Below, in pieces: positions 1 to 6,573 of a DNA stretch of 14,024 nucleotides. The stretch's first letter is position 1, and each line of letters starts with the position of its first letter. Source of the stretch: Clostridiales bacterium UBA6981 (GTDB taxonomy: Bacteria > Bacillota > Clostridia > Oscillospirales > Oscillospiraceae). Both the position numbers and the translations under genes were made by a program. The notes below the pieces were generated by a model. The model was not told the DNA's origin, searched no databases, and saw only the letters and a list, made by a program, of their open reading frames with translations. Where the stretch lies: positions 28,615 to 42,638 of the forward strand of contig DJYJ01000033.1 in assembly GCA_002450075.1 (NCBI GenBank), written 5' to 3'.

Positions 1-1327
1 GATGACCGCCAAGTACGGCACGCCTTACTTCTCGAACTACATCAACTCCGACATGGAGCCGAGCGACGTTCGCTCGATGTGCTGCCGTCTGCGTCTCGAC
101 CTCAGAGAGCTGCGCAAGAAGTCCGGCGGCTACTTCGGCTCCGGCGAGTCCACCGGCTCGATCGGCGTCGTGACGATCAACATGCCGCGCATCGCCTATC
201 TCGCCGCGGACGAGGCCGACTTCTACAAGCGTCTCGACAAGATGATGGACATCTCCGCGCGCAGTTTGAAGGTCAAGCGCGACGTCATCACCAAGCTCCT
301 CAACGAGGGTCTGTACCCCTACACCAAGCACTACCTCGGCACCTTTGCCAACCACTTCTCCACGATCGGTCTCGTCGGCATGAACGAGGCGGGCCTGAAC
401 GCCAAGTGGATCCGCAAGGACATGACCCATCCCGAGTGCCAGGAGTTCACCAAGAACGTCCTCAACCACATGCGCGAGCGTTTGAGCGATTACCAGGAGC
501 AGTACGGCGACCTCTATAACCTCGAGGCCACCCCGGCCGAGTCCACCTCCTACCGTCTGGCCAAGCATGACGTCGAGATGTTCCCCGACATCATCACCGC
601 CGCGGAGCCGGGCGGCACCCCGTACTACACCAACTCCTCCCACCTGCCCGTCAGCTTCACCGAGGACATCTTCGCCGCGCTCGACATCCAGGACGAGCTG
701 CAGACGCTCTACACCTCCGGCACCGTGTTCCACGCCTTCCTCGGCGAAAAGCTGCCGAGCTGGGAGGCCGCGGCCAACCTGGTGCGCAAGATCGCCGAGA
801 ACTACAAGCTGCCGTACTACACGATGTCCCCGACCTACTCCGTGTGCAAGCATCACGGCTATCTCACCGGCGAGCAGTTCACCTGCCCCTACTGCGGCGA
901 GAGCGCCGAGGTATACAGCCGCATCACCGGCTACTACCGTCCGGTCCAGAACTGGAATGCGGGCAAGACCCAGGAATACAAGGAGCGCCGCGAGTACGTC
1001 ATCGAGAATTCTCATCTGACGCACAACGGCCCGATCTACGCGGACAAGCAGGAAGAGCCCGCTCCCGCCGTCCAGGCCCCGGCCGCGGATGCGAACGAGA
1101 AGCGCACGATCCTCTTTTCCCGCGTGTCCTGCCCCAACTGCACGATGGCGGCGAACTACCTCGCCAAGGCGGGCAAGGAGTATGAGAAGATCCTGGCGGA
1201 CGAGCACATGGACATGGCGCGCGAGTTCGGCGTCAAGCAGACCCCGACGCTCGTCGTAACCGACGGCAAGGGCGGCTTTGAAAAGTACGCCGGCGCCGGT
1301 GCGATCAAGCAGTATCTCGCAGGCTGA
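1..1327 (+). CDS. nrdD: Anaerobic (class III) ribonucleoside-triphosphate reductase NrdD with fused C-terminal redoxin domain, 5'-partial
   Basis: The gene runs in from the left edge; the first whole codon is at position 2 and 441 residues are visible of a family that is usually about 650-750. The enzyme reduces ribonucleotides to deoxyribonucleotides without oxygen, using a glycyl radical installed by NrdG. Visible landmarks, numbered from the first visible residue: a tandem Cys pair at 27-28 in SMCCRLRLD, placed where the finger-loop thiyl-radical cysteine is expected; a zinc site made of C282/H285 and CPYC (C295, C298); and the glycyl-radical motif RITGYY with Gly310. An Ala/Pro-rich linker (about 346-364) then leads to a glutaredoxin/thioredoxin-like domain (365-441) with the active site CPNC (377-380) and a TPTLVV strand. 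The fused redoxin and the trxB gene next door suggest the thioredoxin-dependent rather than formate-dependent subtype (inference). No nrdG follows it in the window. Confidence 0.95.
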   Translation, partial: MTAKYGTPYFSNYINSDMEPSDVRSMCCRLRLDLRELRKKSGGYFGSGESTGSIGVVTINMPRIAYLAADEADFYKRLDKMMDISARSLKVKRDVITKLLNEGLYPYTKHYLGTFANHFSTIGLVGMNEAGLNAKWIRKDMTHPECQEFTKNVLNHMRERLSDYQEQYGDLYNLEATPAESTSYRLAKHDVEMFPDIITAAEPGGTPYYTNSSHLPVSFTEDIFAALDIQDELQTLYTSGTVFHAFLGEKLPSWEAAANLVRKIAENYKLPYYTMSPTYSVCKHHGYLTGEQFTCPYCGESAEVYSRITGYYRPVQNWNAGKTQEYKERREYVIENSHLTHNGPIYADKQEEPAPAVQAPAADANEKRTILFSRVSCPNCTMAANYLAKAGKEYEKILADEHMDMAREFGVKQTPTLVVTDGKGGFEKYAGAGAIKQYLAG

Positions 1328-1338
1328 TCTGCCAAACC

Positions 1339-1370
1339 AAAAAGGGCCGGCGCCGCCGGCCCTTTTTCCT
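1339..1370 (+). terminator. Rho-independent terminator between nrdD and trxB
   Basis: A perfect 13-bp stem (1339-1351 with 1355-1367) has a 3-nt loop, is very GC-rich in its upper part and ends in five T. It starts 12 bp after the nrdD stop and ends 23-26 bp before the trxB start. I see no convincing sigma-A promoter in the short space left, so trxB is probably transcribed by partial read-through, with its level lowered relative to nrdD. Confidence 0.85.
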
Positions 1371-1392
1371 ATCAGAGAAGGAGTAAGCTGTC

Positions 1393-2295
1393 ATGTATGA
1401 TATCATCGTGATCGGCGGCGGCCCCGCGGGGCTGACGGCCGCCGTGTACGCCCGCCGCGCGGGCAAGAGCGTCCTCATTTTAGAGAAGGCCGCGCTCGGC
1501 GGCCAGATCACCTGGAGCCCGAAGGTGGAGAATTTCCCCTCCGTCGTGTCGATCTCCGGCACGGACTTGGGCGACCGCATGGCCGAGCAGGCCATGGCCC
1601 AGGGCGCGGAGGTCGAGATCGAGGAGGTCACCGGGATCGAGGACTGCGGCGATTTCCGCCGCGTGAACTGCGAGTTCGGCGCGCACTATGAGGGACGCGC
1701 CGTGATCCTTGCGACCGGCGCCAAGCCGCGGATGCTCGGCGTCGAGCGCGAGGAGGAGCTTGTCGGCTCCGGCGTGGGCTACTGCGCGGTGTGCGACGGC
1801 GCGTTCTTCAAGGATCTGCCCGTGGCTGTCAGCGGCGGCGGCAACAGCGCGCTGCAGGACGCGATGCTCCTCTCCGAGACCTCGAGCCGCGTCTATCTCA
1901 TCCACCGGCGCGACAGCTTCCGCGGCGAGGAGGCGCTGGTGCGCGCGCTGCGGGAAAAGGACAACGTCGAGTTTGTCTTGAACGCGGCGATCACGCGCCT
2001 TCTCGGCGAGGACGAACTGACGGGCGTCGTCGTGCGGCAGAACGGAGAAGAGCGTGAGATCCCGGTCGACGGGCTGTTCGTCGCGATCGGCCACGAGCCG
2101 GACAACGGTGCTTTTGCCGCCCATCTCGAGCTCAACGAGCAGGGCTATGCCGCGGCGGACGAGGACTGCGTGACAAGGACGCCCTGGCTCTTCGTCGCGG
2201 GCGACTGCCGCGCGAAGAAGGTGCGCCAGCTGACCACCGCCGTCGCGGACGGCGCGGTCGCGGCTCTCGCGGCATGTTCCTGGTTGGATAAGTAG
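1393..2295 (+). CDS. trxB: Thioredoxin reductase (FAD/NADPH-dependent)
   Basis: This cytoplasmic flavoenzyme passes electrons from NADPH through FAD and a Cys pair to thioredoxin-like proteins. The 300 residues match the usual family length of about 300-320. Seen in order: the FAD Rossmann motif IGGGPAG (7-13), the redox pair CAVCDG (C131, C134), the NADPH-binding motif SGGGNSALQDA (147-157), HRRDSFRGE (171-179) that contacts the NADPH phosphate, and the C-terminal FAD motif VAGDC (268-272). The ATG is preceded by AGAAGGAG (1375-1382). It lies just behind nrdD, whose C-terminal redoxin domain with CPNC is an obvious candidate electron acceptor; that pairing is inference from context. Other ferredoxin- or NADH-linked members of this family exist, but HRR argues for NADPH. 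Confidence 0.95.
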   Translation: MYDIIVIGGGPAGLTAAVYARRAGKSVLILEKAALGGQITWSPKVENFPSVVSISGTDLGDRMAEQAMAQGAEVEIEEVTGIEDCGDFRRVNCEFGAHYEGRAVILATGAKPRMLGVEREEELVGSGVGYCAVCDGAFFKDLPVAVSGGGNSALQDAMLLSETSSRVYLIHRRDSFRGEEALVRALREKDNVEFVLNAAITRLLGEDELTGVVVRQNGEEREIPVDGLFVAIGHEPDNGAFAAHLELNEQGYAAADEDCVTRTPWLFVAGDCRAKKVRQLTTAVADGAVAALAACSWLDK

Positions 2296-2319
2296 TTTCA
2301 ATATAAGCCCTGATCAGAT

Positions 2320-2426
2320 CCCCTCACCCGCTGCGCGGGAGCTCCCCTTGCTTCAAGGGGAGCCTTTAGAACCGCTGCTCTATGGCTCCCCTGTGTAAGG
2401 GGAGCTGGCGCGCAGTGCCTGAGGGG
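2320..2426. repeat. Palindromic MITE-like/REP-like repeat with two inner hairpins
   Basis: The outer 30-bp arms (2320-2349 and 2397-2426) are inverted copies starting with CCCCTCA and ending in AGCTCCCCTT, with a few mismatches. Each half folds on its own: GCTCCCCTTG/CAAGGGGAGC (2341-2350 with 2354-2363, perfect) and GCTCCCCT/AGGGGAGC (2385-2405 region). The element resembles, from memory, short palindromic repeats dispersed in many gut Clostridia genomes. It has no coding capacity and lies between trxB and an AT-rich small gene. It may also act as a transcription terminator for trxB. Confidence 0.8.
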
Positions 2427-2468
2427 TTGTTTTTCCATTAGGCTATACCTAAAACAGGAGAAGCTTTG

Positions 2469-2855
2469 ATGTTTACAGTGACCTGTCTTCTGCTGTCGCT
2501 CCTTCTTATCTACAATCGGAGACTCCCTAATAACTGGCGATGGATCTTACTTTCTGCGTTTTTTCTTAGCAGTGCACTTTTCTTCTTGCAGGAAGCATCA
2601 CCATCTCTGGCTGCACGTCACACCGACGGGCAGATGTTTATAGGCTGCGAGATGTTTGTTATCTATGCTATTCTGCTGATCGTTGCCTTTGTCCGGAAAA
2701 GAACGCTGAACATCAAACTCTCACTTGCTGTTATGCTGGTGTGGTCTCTTGTGATAGAAGTGATCGGCTGGAATACGCCTTGCCCGGTTTGCGGCATATA
2801 TTGGTACTATGAACTGTTGGCGAAATACGGTTTGATGAACTATCCCTATTGTTGA
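2469..2855 (+). CDS. Small hypothetical membrane protein, about four transmembrane segments
   Basis: I do not recognise the family. The 128-residue product is very hydrophobic, with likely membrane spans near residues 2-16, 25-43, 62-77 and 85-103, and positively charged turns (NRR, RKR) between them. The C-terminal tail contains a CPVCG motif (a possible metal or redox Cys pair) and ends in a further Cys. The ATG at 2469 is chosen over the adjoining TTG at 2466 because AGGAG (2456-2460) is then 8 nt away. Base composition is clearly more AT-rich than in the flanking genes and codon choice is less GC-biased, which suggests recent acquisition. It lies directly behind the palindromic repeat. 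Nothing in the neighbourhood gives it a role. Confidence 0.6.
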   Translation: MFTVTCLLLSLLLIYNRRLPNNWRWILLSAFFLSSALFFLQEASPSLAARHTDGQMFIGCEMFVIYAILLIVAFVRKRTLNIKLSLAVMLVWSLVIEVIGWNTPCPVCGIYWYYELLAKYGLMNYPYC

Positions 2856-2930
2856 GGAAAGGATCTCATCCACCGCAAGCGCTCCCCCTTCCCCGTGTGC
2901 GGAGACGGTTATCAGGAAAGGAGTTTTGAG

Positions 2931-3260
2931 ATGGCCACCTTTGACGATTTTATGAAGCTGGATATCCGGGTCGGCACGATCACGGAGGCCAGGGTCTTCG
3001 CCAAGGCGCGCAAGCCCGCCTACCAGCTCGTTGTGGACTTCGGCCCGGAGCTCGGCACAAAGAAGTCCTCGGCGCAGATCACGCAGCACTATACGCCCGA
3101 GGAGCTCGTCGGCAGGCAGGTGCTGGCCGTCGTGAACTTCCCGCCGCGGCAGATCGCGGACTTTATGTCCGAGGTGCTGGTGCTCGGCACCTACAGCGAG
3201 GGCGGCGTCGTGCTGATCCGCCCGGACAAGGCCGTACAGAACGGCGACAGGCTCGGATAA
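2931..3260 (+). CDS. csaA: tRNA-binding protein CsaA (secretion-linked chaperone family)
   Basis: The 109-residue product is a single EMAP-II/OB-fold tRNA-binding domain. It follows the Bacillus subtilis CsaA pattern along its length: FDDFMKLDIRVGTI at the start, KSSAQIT in the middle (residues about 45-51), VVNFPPRQIADFMSEVLVLG, then a final VVLIRPD...NGDRLG. CsaA is a small cytoplasmic dimer that binds tRNA and has been described as an export-related chaperone; its exact cellular role is not settled in the literature. The start at 2931 has AAAGGAG (2917-2923) in front of it; an upstream in-frame ATG at 2895 lacks such a site and adds residues not found in the family. It ends just before a strong bidirectional terminator. 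Confidence 0.93.
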   Translation: MATFDDFMKLDIRVGTITEARVFAKARKPAYQLVVDFGPELGTKKSSAQITQHYTPEELVGRQVLAVVNFPPRQIADFMSEVLVLGTYSEGGVVLIRPDKAVQNGDRLG

Positions 3261-3265
3261 AGCAG

Positions 3266-3308
3266 AAAAAAGAAGCAGTGAAAACGATTGTTTCACTGCT
3301 TCTTTTTT
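3266..3308. terminator. Bidirectional rho-independent terminator between csaA and the HAD gene
   Basis: An 18-bp perfect stem (3266-3283 with 3291-3308) has a 7-nt loop, with A6 on the left and T6 on the right, so it works in both directions. It serves csaA (+) and the convergent phosphatase gene (-), whose stop codon at 3307-3309 overlaps the stem base. Confidence 0.92.
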
Positions 3309-4134
3309 ATTCTGCGAGAAGCCGCTCGATAAACTTGGCCACGCCGTCGTGCTCGTTGTCGTCGCAGACCGTGTCGGCCGCGGCCTTGACGGAAAAGTCC
3401 GCGTTGCCCATCGCGACGCCCGTGCCCGCGGCGCGGAGCATGCTCGTGTCGTTCGTGCCGTCGCCGAAGGCCACCGTCTCCTCCGGCGCGATGCCGAGCG
3501 CTTCGCACAGGGCCCTGAGAGCGTCGCCCTTGTTGGCCGCGGCGATGTTCAGCTCGATATTCGTCGGGATCGAGGTGCTCACCGCGATCTCCGGGAAGAG
3601 GGCGGGGAGCAGCTCCAGCTGGCGCTTTCGCTCGCGCAGATCGCGGAAGTGCATCTGGGTCTTCTGGATGCTGCCGCCGTCGGCGCGCAGGTAGTCCTTC
3701 AGATCCTCAACCGGCGTGCGCGAGCGGCGGAACATCTCGAGGATGCCCTTGTCGGTGATATAGTCCCCCGCGTGGTCGAGGAAATACCGGGAGACGAAGC
3801 CCCAGTTGTCCTTGTAGCAGTCATAGAGCACGTCGAGATCGTCCATGTATTCCATCAGCCGGATGGCCAGCTCGTTTCCGATCTCGGCGCGGTAGAGCGC
3901 GGCGTTCGTCTCCGCGTCATAGACATACGCGCCGTTGATCGTGATGAAATAGCGCGAAAAGGGCTGGAGCTTGAGAGCGGCGGGGATGACCTTGTAGATC
4001 CGGCCCGTCGCCGGGACGATCAGCGCGCCGGCCTCATGCGCCGCCTGCAGCGCGCGCAACGAGCGCGCCGCGATCGTCTTGTCGTCATGCAGGAGCGTGC
4101 CGTCGAGATCAAAGGCGATCAGTTTTGTCCTCAT
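3307..4134 (-). CDS. Cof-type HAD-IIB family phosphatase
   Basis: This is a cytoplasmic Mg2+-dependent phosphatase of the haloacid dehalogenase superfamily. Members act on sugar phosphates, flavin precursors and similar small phosphorylated metabolites, and the substrate cannot be read from the sequence. Catalytic motifs: FDLDGT (D9 nucleophile, D11 acid/base), PATGR (T43), K202 in AANKGDAL, and GDGTND (D225, D229). A type-IIB cap lies between motifs II and III. The length of 275 aa is typical. The start is ATG at 4134, with GGAGG at 4140-4144 and 5 nt spacing; a GTG at 4146 would put that site inside the gene. The ATG overlaps the LysR stop (ATGA), so translation is coupled to the regulator. 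The phosphatase could serve the pathway the regulator controls, but this is inference. Confidence 0.92.
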   Translation of the reverse strand: MRTKLIAFDLDGTLLHDDKTIAARSLRALQAAHEAGALIVPATGRIYKVIPAALKLQPFSRYFITINGAYVYDAETNAALYRAEIGNELAIRLMEYMDDLDVLYDCYKDNWGFVSRYFLDHAGDYITDKGILEMFRRSRTPVEDLKDYLRADGGSIQKTQMHFRDLRERKRQLELLPALFPEIAVSTSIPTNIELNIAAANKGDALRALCEALGIAPEETVAFGDGTNDTSMLRAAGTGVAMGNADFSVKAAADTVCDDNEHDGVAKFIERLLAE

Positions 4135-5096
4135 GCTTCCCTCCACAGCTTGCCGTTTTCATAGTCCTTCAAAAACGCCGCGATCAGGGCAAGCAGCTCG
4201 GCGCTGCGGCCCTCCTCGAGCGCGCCGGCGCGCACATAGGCGCAGACCTTGTCGGTGTCGGGAAGATAGGGAAGCGGGAAGAGATCGACCTGCCTGCGGT
4301 AATCCTCCTGCAGGGCGGGGTCGAGCAGATCCCAGAAGATCTTGGCGTAGATCAGCGCGCCGACGCCGGAGAGCGCCAGCTGGAACGCGTTTTCCACGTT
4401 CGTCAGCTCGCAGACGAAATCCGGGCTGACGTCGTAATACTTTATATAGCTCATAAGACTTCTGCCGCCGGAGGAGTTGCGCGGCTGCTTGATGAAAGGC
4501 GCTTTTTCGAAAAAGCGCAGATCGACGCCGCGGGAGAACTCCGCGCACAGCTCGTCATAGCGCTCGCCCGCCATGGCGCGCATCTGCTTTTTCGGCACGA
4601 CGAGAACCTGCTCCTTGCGGCAGAGCTCGATCGTACGGTAGCTCTGCGGCGGGCTGGAGATCGAGCCGATGACGAGATCGATCCCTTCGTGGGAGACGGC
4701 CTTTTCCAGCTCCTCGGGCGACTCCTCGCTGATGCGCACGTATACCTCGGGGTGCGCGTCCATATAGCGGGGCAGCACCCGGGGCAGGATCGCGCGTGCG
4801 ATGGTGTGCTCCATGCCGACATGGATGCTCTCCTCGCCGCGGCCGGCAGTGCCGCAGGTCTCCTCAAACTCCTGTTTGAGCTTGACCATCTCCTTGGCCG
4901 TCTGCAAAAAGAGCTTGCCGTTCTGCGTCAGGCGCAGAGGACGGCTGCGGACGAGAAGCTCGGTCCCAAGCTCGCTCTCGAGCTTTGCGATCTGCTTCGA
5001 CAGCGACTGCTGCGAGAGGAACAGATGTTTGGCGGCGGTGGAAAAGCTCCCCTCCTCCGCCACAGCGATAAAGCTGTTGATCAACGTAAAGTCCAT
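4131..5096 (-). CDS. LysR-family transcriptional regulator
   Basis: The 321-residue protein has the standard LysR layout: an N-terminal winged helix-turn-helix (residues about 1-60, with AAKHLFLSQQSLSKQIAKLE as the recognition region) followed by a linker helix and a periplasmic-binding-protein-like ligand domain (about 90-300). LysR proteins usually control a divergent operon in response to a small carboxylate or other metabolite. Here the divergent target is a TAXI TRAP transporter, which fits. The ATG at 5096 has GGGAG 7 nt upstream and a good promoter 43 bp upstream. It is the first gene of a two-gene unit with the HAD phosphatase. Ligand unknown. Confidence 0.93.
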   Translation of the reverse strand: MDFTLINSFIAVAEEGSFSTAAKHLFLSQQSLSKQIAKLESELGTELLVRSRPLRLTQNGKLFLQTAKEMVKLKQEFEETCGTAGRGEESIHVGMEHTIARAILPRVLPRYMDAHPEVYVRISEESPEELEKAVSHEGIDLVIGSISSPPQSYRTIELCRKEQVLVVPKKQMRAMAGERYDELCAEFSRGVDLRFFEKAPFIKQPRNSSGGRSLMSYIKYYDVSPDFVCELTNVENAFQLALSGVGALIYAKIFWDLLDPALQEDYRRQVDLFPLPYLPDTDKVCAYVRAGALEEGRSAELLALIAAFLKDYENGKLWREA

Positions 5097-5138
5097 GGTT
5101 TTACTCCCAAAGCTTTCATTATTAATTCAACTTTTAAG

Positions 5139-5167
5139 AGTATAACATGCTTCCTTTGCCCCGTCAA
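5139..5167 (-). promoter_or_regulatory. Sigma-A promoter of the LysR-HAD operon
   Basis: On the minus strand: TTGACG (-35, at 5162-5167), 17-bp spacer, TATACT (-10, at 5139-5144). The A-tract-rich sequence upstream of the -35 (the T-rich run 5171-5240 seen on the plus strand) could act as an UP element. The predicted transcript starts near 5132, giving a leader of about 36 nt. Confidence 0.8.
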
Positions 5168-5261
5168 TTCCCTTTTTCTTCTCTTTTTTGGTTTCTTTTT
5201 TATTCTGTTTTTACCTTCTTTTTTAGATTTTATTTTATTTTGCAGGCAGAAAAGTGCGTAT

Positions 5262-5276
5262 TTTCATGAAATGCGT
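5262..5276. promoter_or_regulatory. Candidate LysR operator, distal copy
   Basis: The perfect 10-bp palindrome TTTCATGAAA (5262-5271) overlaps CATGAAATGCGT (5265-5276), which recurs with one change at 5364-5375. It lies about 55 bp upstream of the TAXI -35 hexamer, a usual position for a LysR activating site. The assignment rests on position and repetition only. Confidence 0.45.
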
Positions 5277-5329
5277 TTTTCTCTTCGTCCTTTTGCTTTA
5301 CTCCTTTTCGTGATACTCTCTCTTTTCGC

Positions 5330-5358
5330 TTGCTTTTTTCAATTTTCAGTTGTATTAT
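5330..5358 (+). promoter_or_regulatory. Sigma-A promoter of the TAXI TRAP operon
   Basis: TTGCTT (5330-5335), 17-bp spacer, TATTAT (5353-5358). The predicted start is near 5365, leaving a leader of about 88 nt before the binding-protein gene. The -35 is one or two bases from consensus, consistent with an activated promoter. Confidence 0.65.
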
Positions 5359-5363
5359 TTACG

Positions 5364-5375
5364 CATGAAAAGCGT
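5364..5375. promoter_or_regulatory. Candidate LysR operator, proximal copy
   Basis: CATGAAAAGCGT matches the distal motif CATGAAATGCGT at 11 of 12 positions and sits at the predicted transcription start. It also forms a small dyad with the ACGC at 5361-5364. A regulator bound here could block or adjust RNA polymerase. Confidence 0.4.
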
Positions 5376-5452
5376 AGTGCAGCGATCTGAGACGTGAGTG
5401 GCGCCTCATCGGGCGGCTTTTCAAATAAACCCGATCCGGGAGGAAAACCGAA

Positions 5453-6496
5453 ATGAAAAAGATTCTCGCTCTCATCCTGACCCTGTGTCTCGTCTTCGCG
5501 CTGTGCGCCTGCGGCCAGTCTGCAGCTCCTGCTCCCGCCGCTCCCGCGGCCGACGCCCCTGCGGCAGATGCCCCCGCTGCTGACGGCGCGCCCGCTGCCG
5601 TCTCCGCCAATCTGACGATGGGCACCGGCGGCGAAGCCGGCACCTATTACGCCTTCGGCGGCGTGCTGGGCAGCTATGTCGGCCAGAATACCGATATTTC
5701 CATCAACGTCGTCTCTTCTACCGGCAGCGCCGCGAACATCACCGGCATCGTGACCGACGGCATCTATGACCTGGCCACCGTGCAGTCCGACGTTATGACC
5801 TACGCCTATAACGGCACGAACAGCTTCGCCGATGTCGGCGCGCTCGACGGCTTCCGCGTGCTCGGCGGTCTGTATGCCGAGACGGTGCAGATCGTCTCCG
5901 TCGATCCCTCGATCACCTCTGTGGCCGATCTCAAGGGCAAGAACGTCTGCGTCGGCGACGTCGGCTCCGGCACCTACTTCAACACCGTGGATATCCTGGC
6001 CGCCTACGACATGACGCTTGATGACATCAAGCCCGTATACGAGTCCTTCGGCTCCTCCACCGAAAGTCTGCGCGACGGCAAGATCGACGCCGCCTTCACC
6101 ACGGCCGGCGCTCCTACGCCCTCGATCGTTGACCTCGCCACGACCAACACCGTGACTCTCGTCTCCATCGATGACGCGCATATGGCGAAGCTGCTTGACG
6201 CCTGCCCCTGGTACGCGTCCTACACGATCCCGGCCGGCACCTACAACGGCCAGGCTGCCGATGCGCTGACCGTTACGGTCAAGGCCACGCTGGTATGCCG
6301 CGCCGATCTGGATGACGACGTCGCCTACGCGATCGTCTCGACGATCTTCAACAACACTGGCGATATCGCCGCGCTGCACGCCAAGGGCGCCGAGCTCTCG
6401 CTCGACTTTGCCACCGACGGCATCGCCGTTCCCTTTGCCGCGGGCGCCGCGAGATTCTATGCCGAAAACGGCATCACCGTGGCCACCGCTCCCTGA
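5453..6496 (+). CDS. TAXI-family TRAP transporter substrate-binding lipoprotein
   Basis: This is the extracytoplasmic solute receptor of a tripartite ATP-independent periplasmic-type transporter, which is driven by an ion gradient. The 347 residues start with a lipoprotein signal peptide (KK, hydrophobic core 4-17, lipobox LCAC, lipidated Cys20), so it is anchored to the outside of the membrane. A flexible Ala/Pro/Asp linker (about 22-50) with repeated APAAD units follows. The mature domain has the TAXI pattern: MGTGGEAGTYYAFGG near its start, then VQSDV and an LKGKNVCVGDVGSGTYF segment. GGGAGG (5438-5443) precedes the ATG by 9 nt. It lies directly upstream of its permease. Substrate unknown; TAXI proteins bind carboxylates such as glutamate or 2-oxoglutarate in studied cases. 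Confidence 0.93.
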   Translation: MKKILALILTLCLVFALCACGQSAAPAPAAPAADAPAADAPAADGAPAAVSANLTMGTGGEAGTYYAFGGVLGSYVGQNTDISINVVSSTGSAANITGIVTDGIYDLATVQSDVMTYAYNGTNSFADVGALDGFRVLGGLYAETVQIVSVDPSITSVADLKGKNVCVGDVGSGTYFNTVDILAAYDMTLDDIKPVYESFGSSTESLRDGKIDAAFTTAGAPTPSIVDLATTNTVTLVSIDDAHMAKLLDACPWYASYTIPAGTYNGQAADALTVTVKATLVCRADLDDDVAYAIVSTIFNNTGDIAALHAKGAELSLDFATDGIAVPFAAGAARFYAENGITVATAP

Positions 6497-6516
6497 GCAT
6501 AGTCTCTGATCCGTTC

Positions 6517-6548
6517 CCGGGTGCCGCCTGTAAACGGGCGGCACCCGG
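6517..6548 (+). promoter_or_regulatory. Intercistronic hairpin between TAXI receptor and permease
   Basis: A 12-bp perfect GC-rich stem (6517-6528 with 6537-6548) is extended by a G-T and a G-C pair onto a TAAA tetraloop. No good T-run follows (CTGTCTTTTA), so it is probably an RNA-stabilising or partially terminating element that keeps the receptor in excess over the permease. The permease ribosome site GGAGG (6561-6565) follows it. Confidence 0.6.
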
Positions 6549-6573
6549 CACTGTCTTTTAGGAGGAATGATCC

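Larger units (their letters stand above)
5097..5452. other. 356-bp divergent intergenic control region, pyrimidine/AT-rich
   Basis: No gene is seen here. It holds the divergent promoters of the LysR and TAXI operons and two copies of a 12-bp motif. The plus strand from about 5150 to 5345 is strikingly T- and pyrimidine-rich, with many runs of T5-T6, in a genome whose genes are GC-rich. This favours DNA bending and easy melting and may enhance both promoters. Confidence 0.75.

Noticed and set aside
4125..5390. 421-codon plus-strand open frame opposite LysR
   Set aside because: It runs across the regulator and both divergent promoters, with low-complexity translation, no start signal and no recognisable domain.
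5339..6544. 401-codon minus-strand open frame opposite the TAXI receptor
   Set aside because: It has a Gly/Arg/Val-rich composition, and the plus strand encodes a clear lipoprotein receptor with a ribosome site and promoter.
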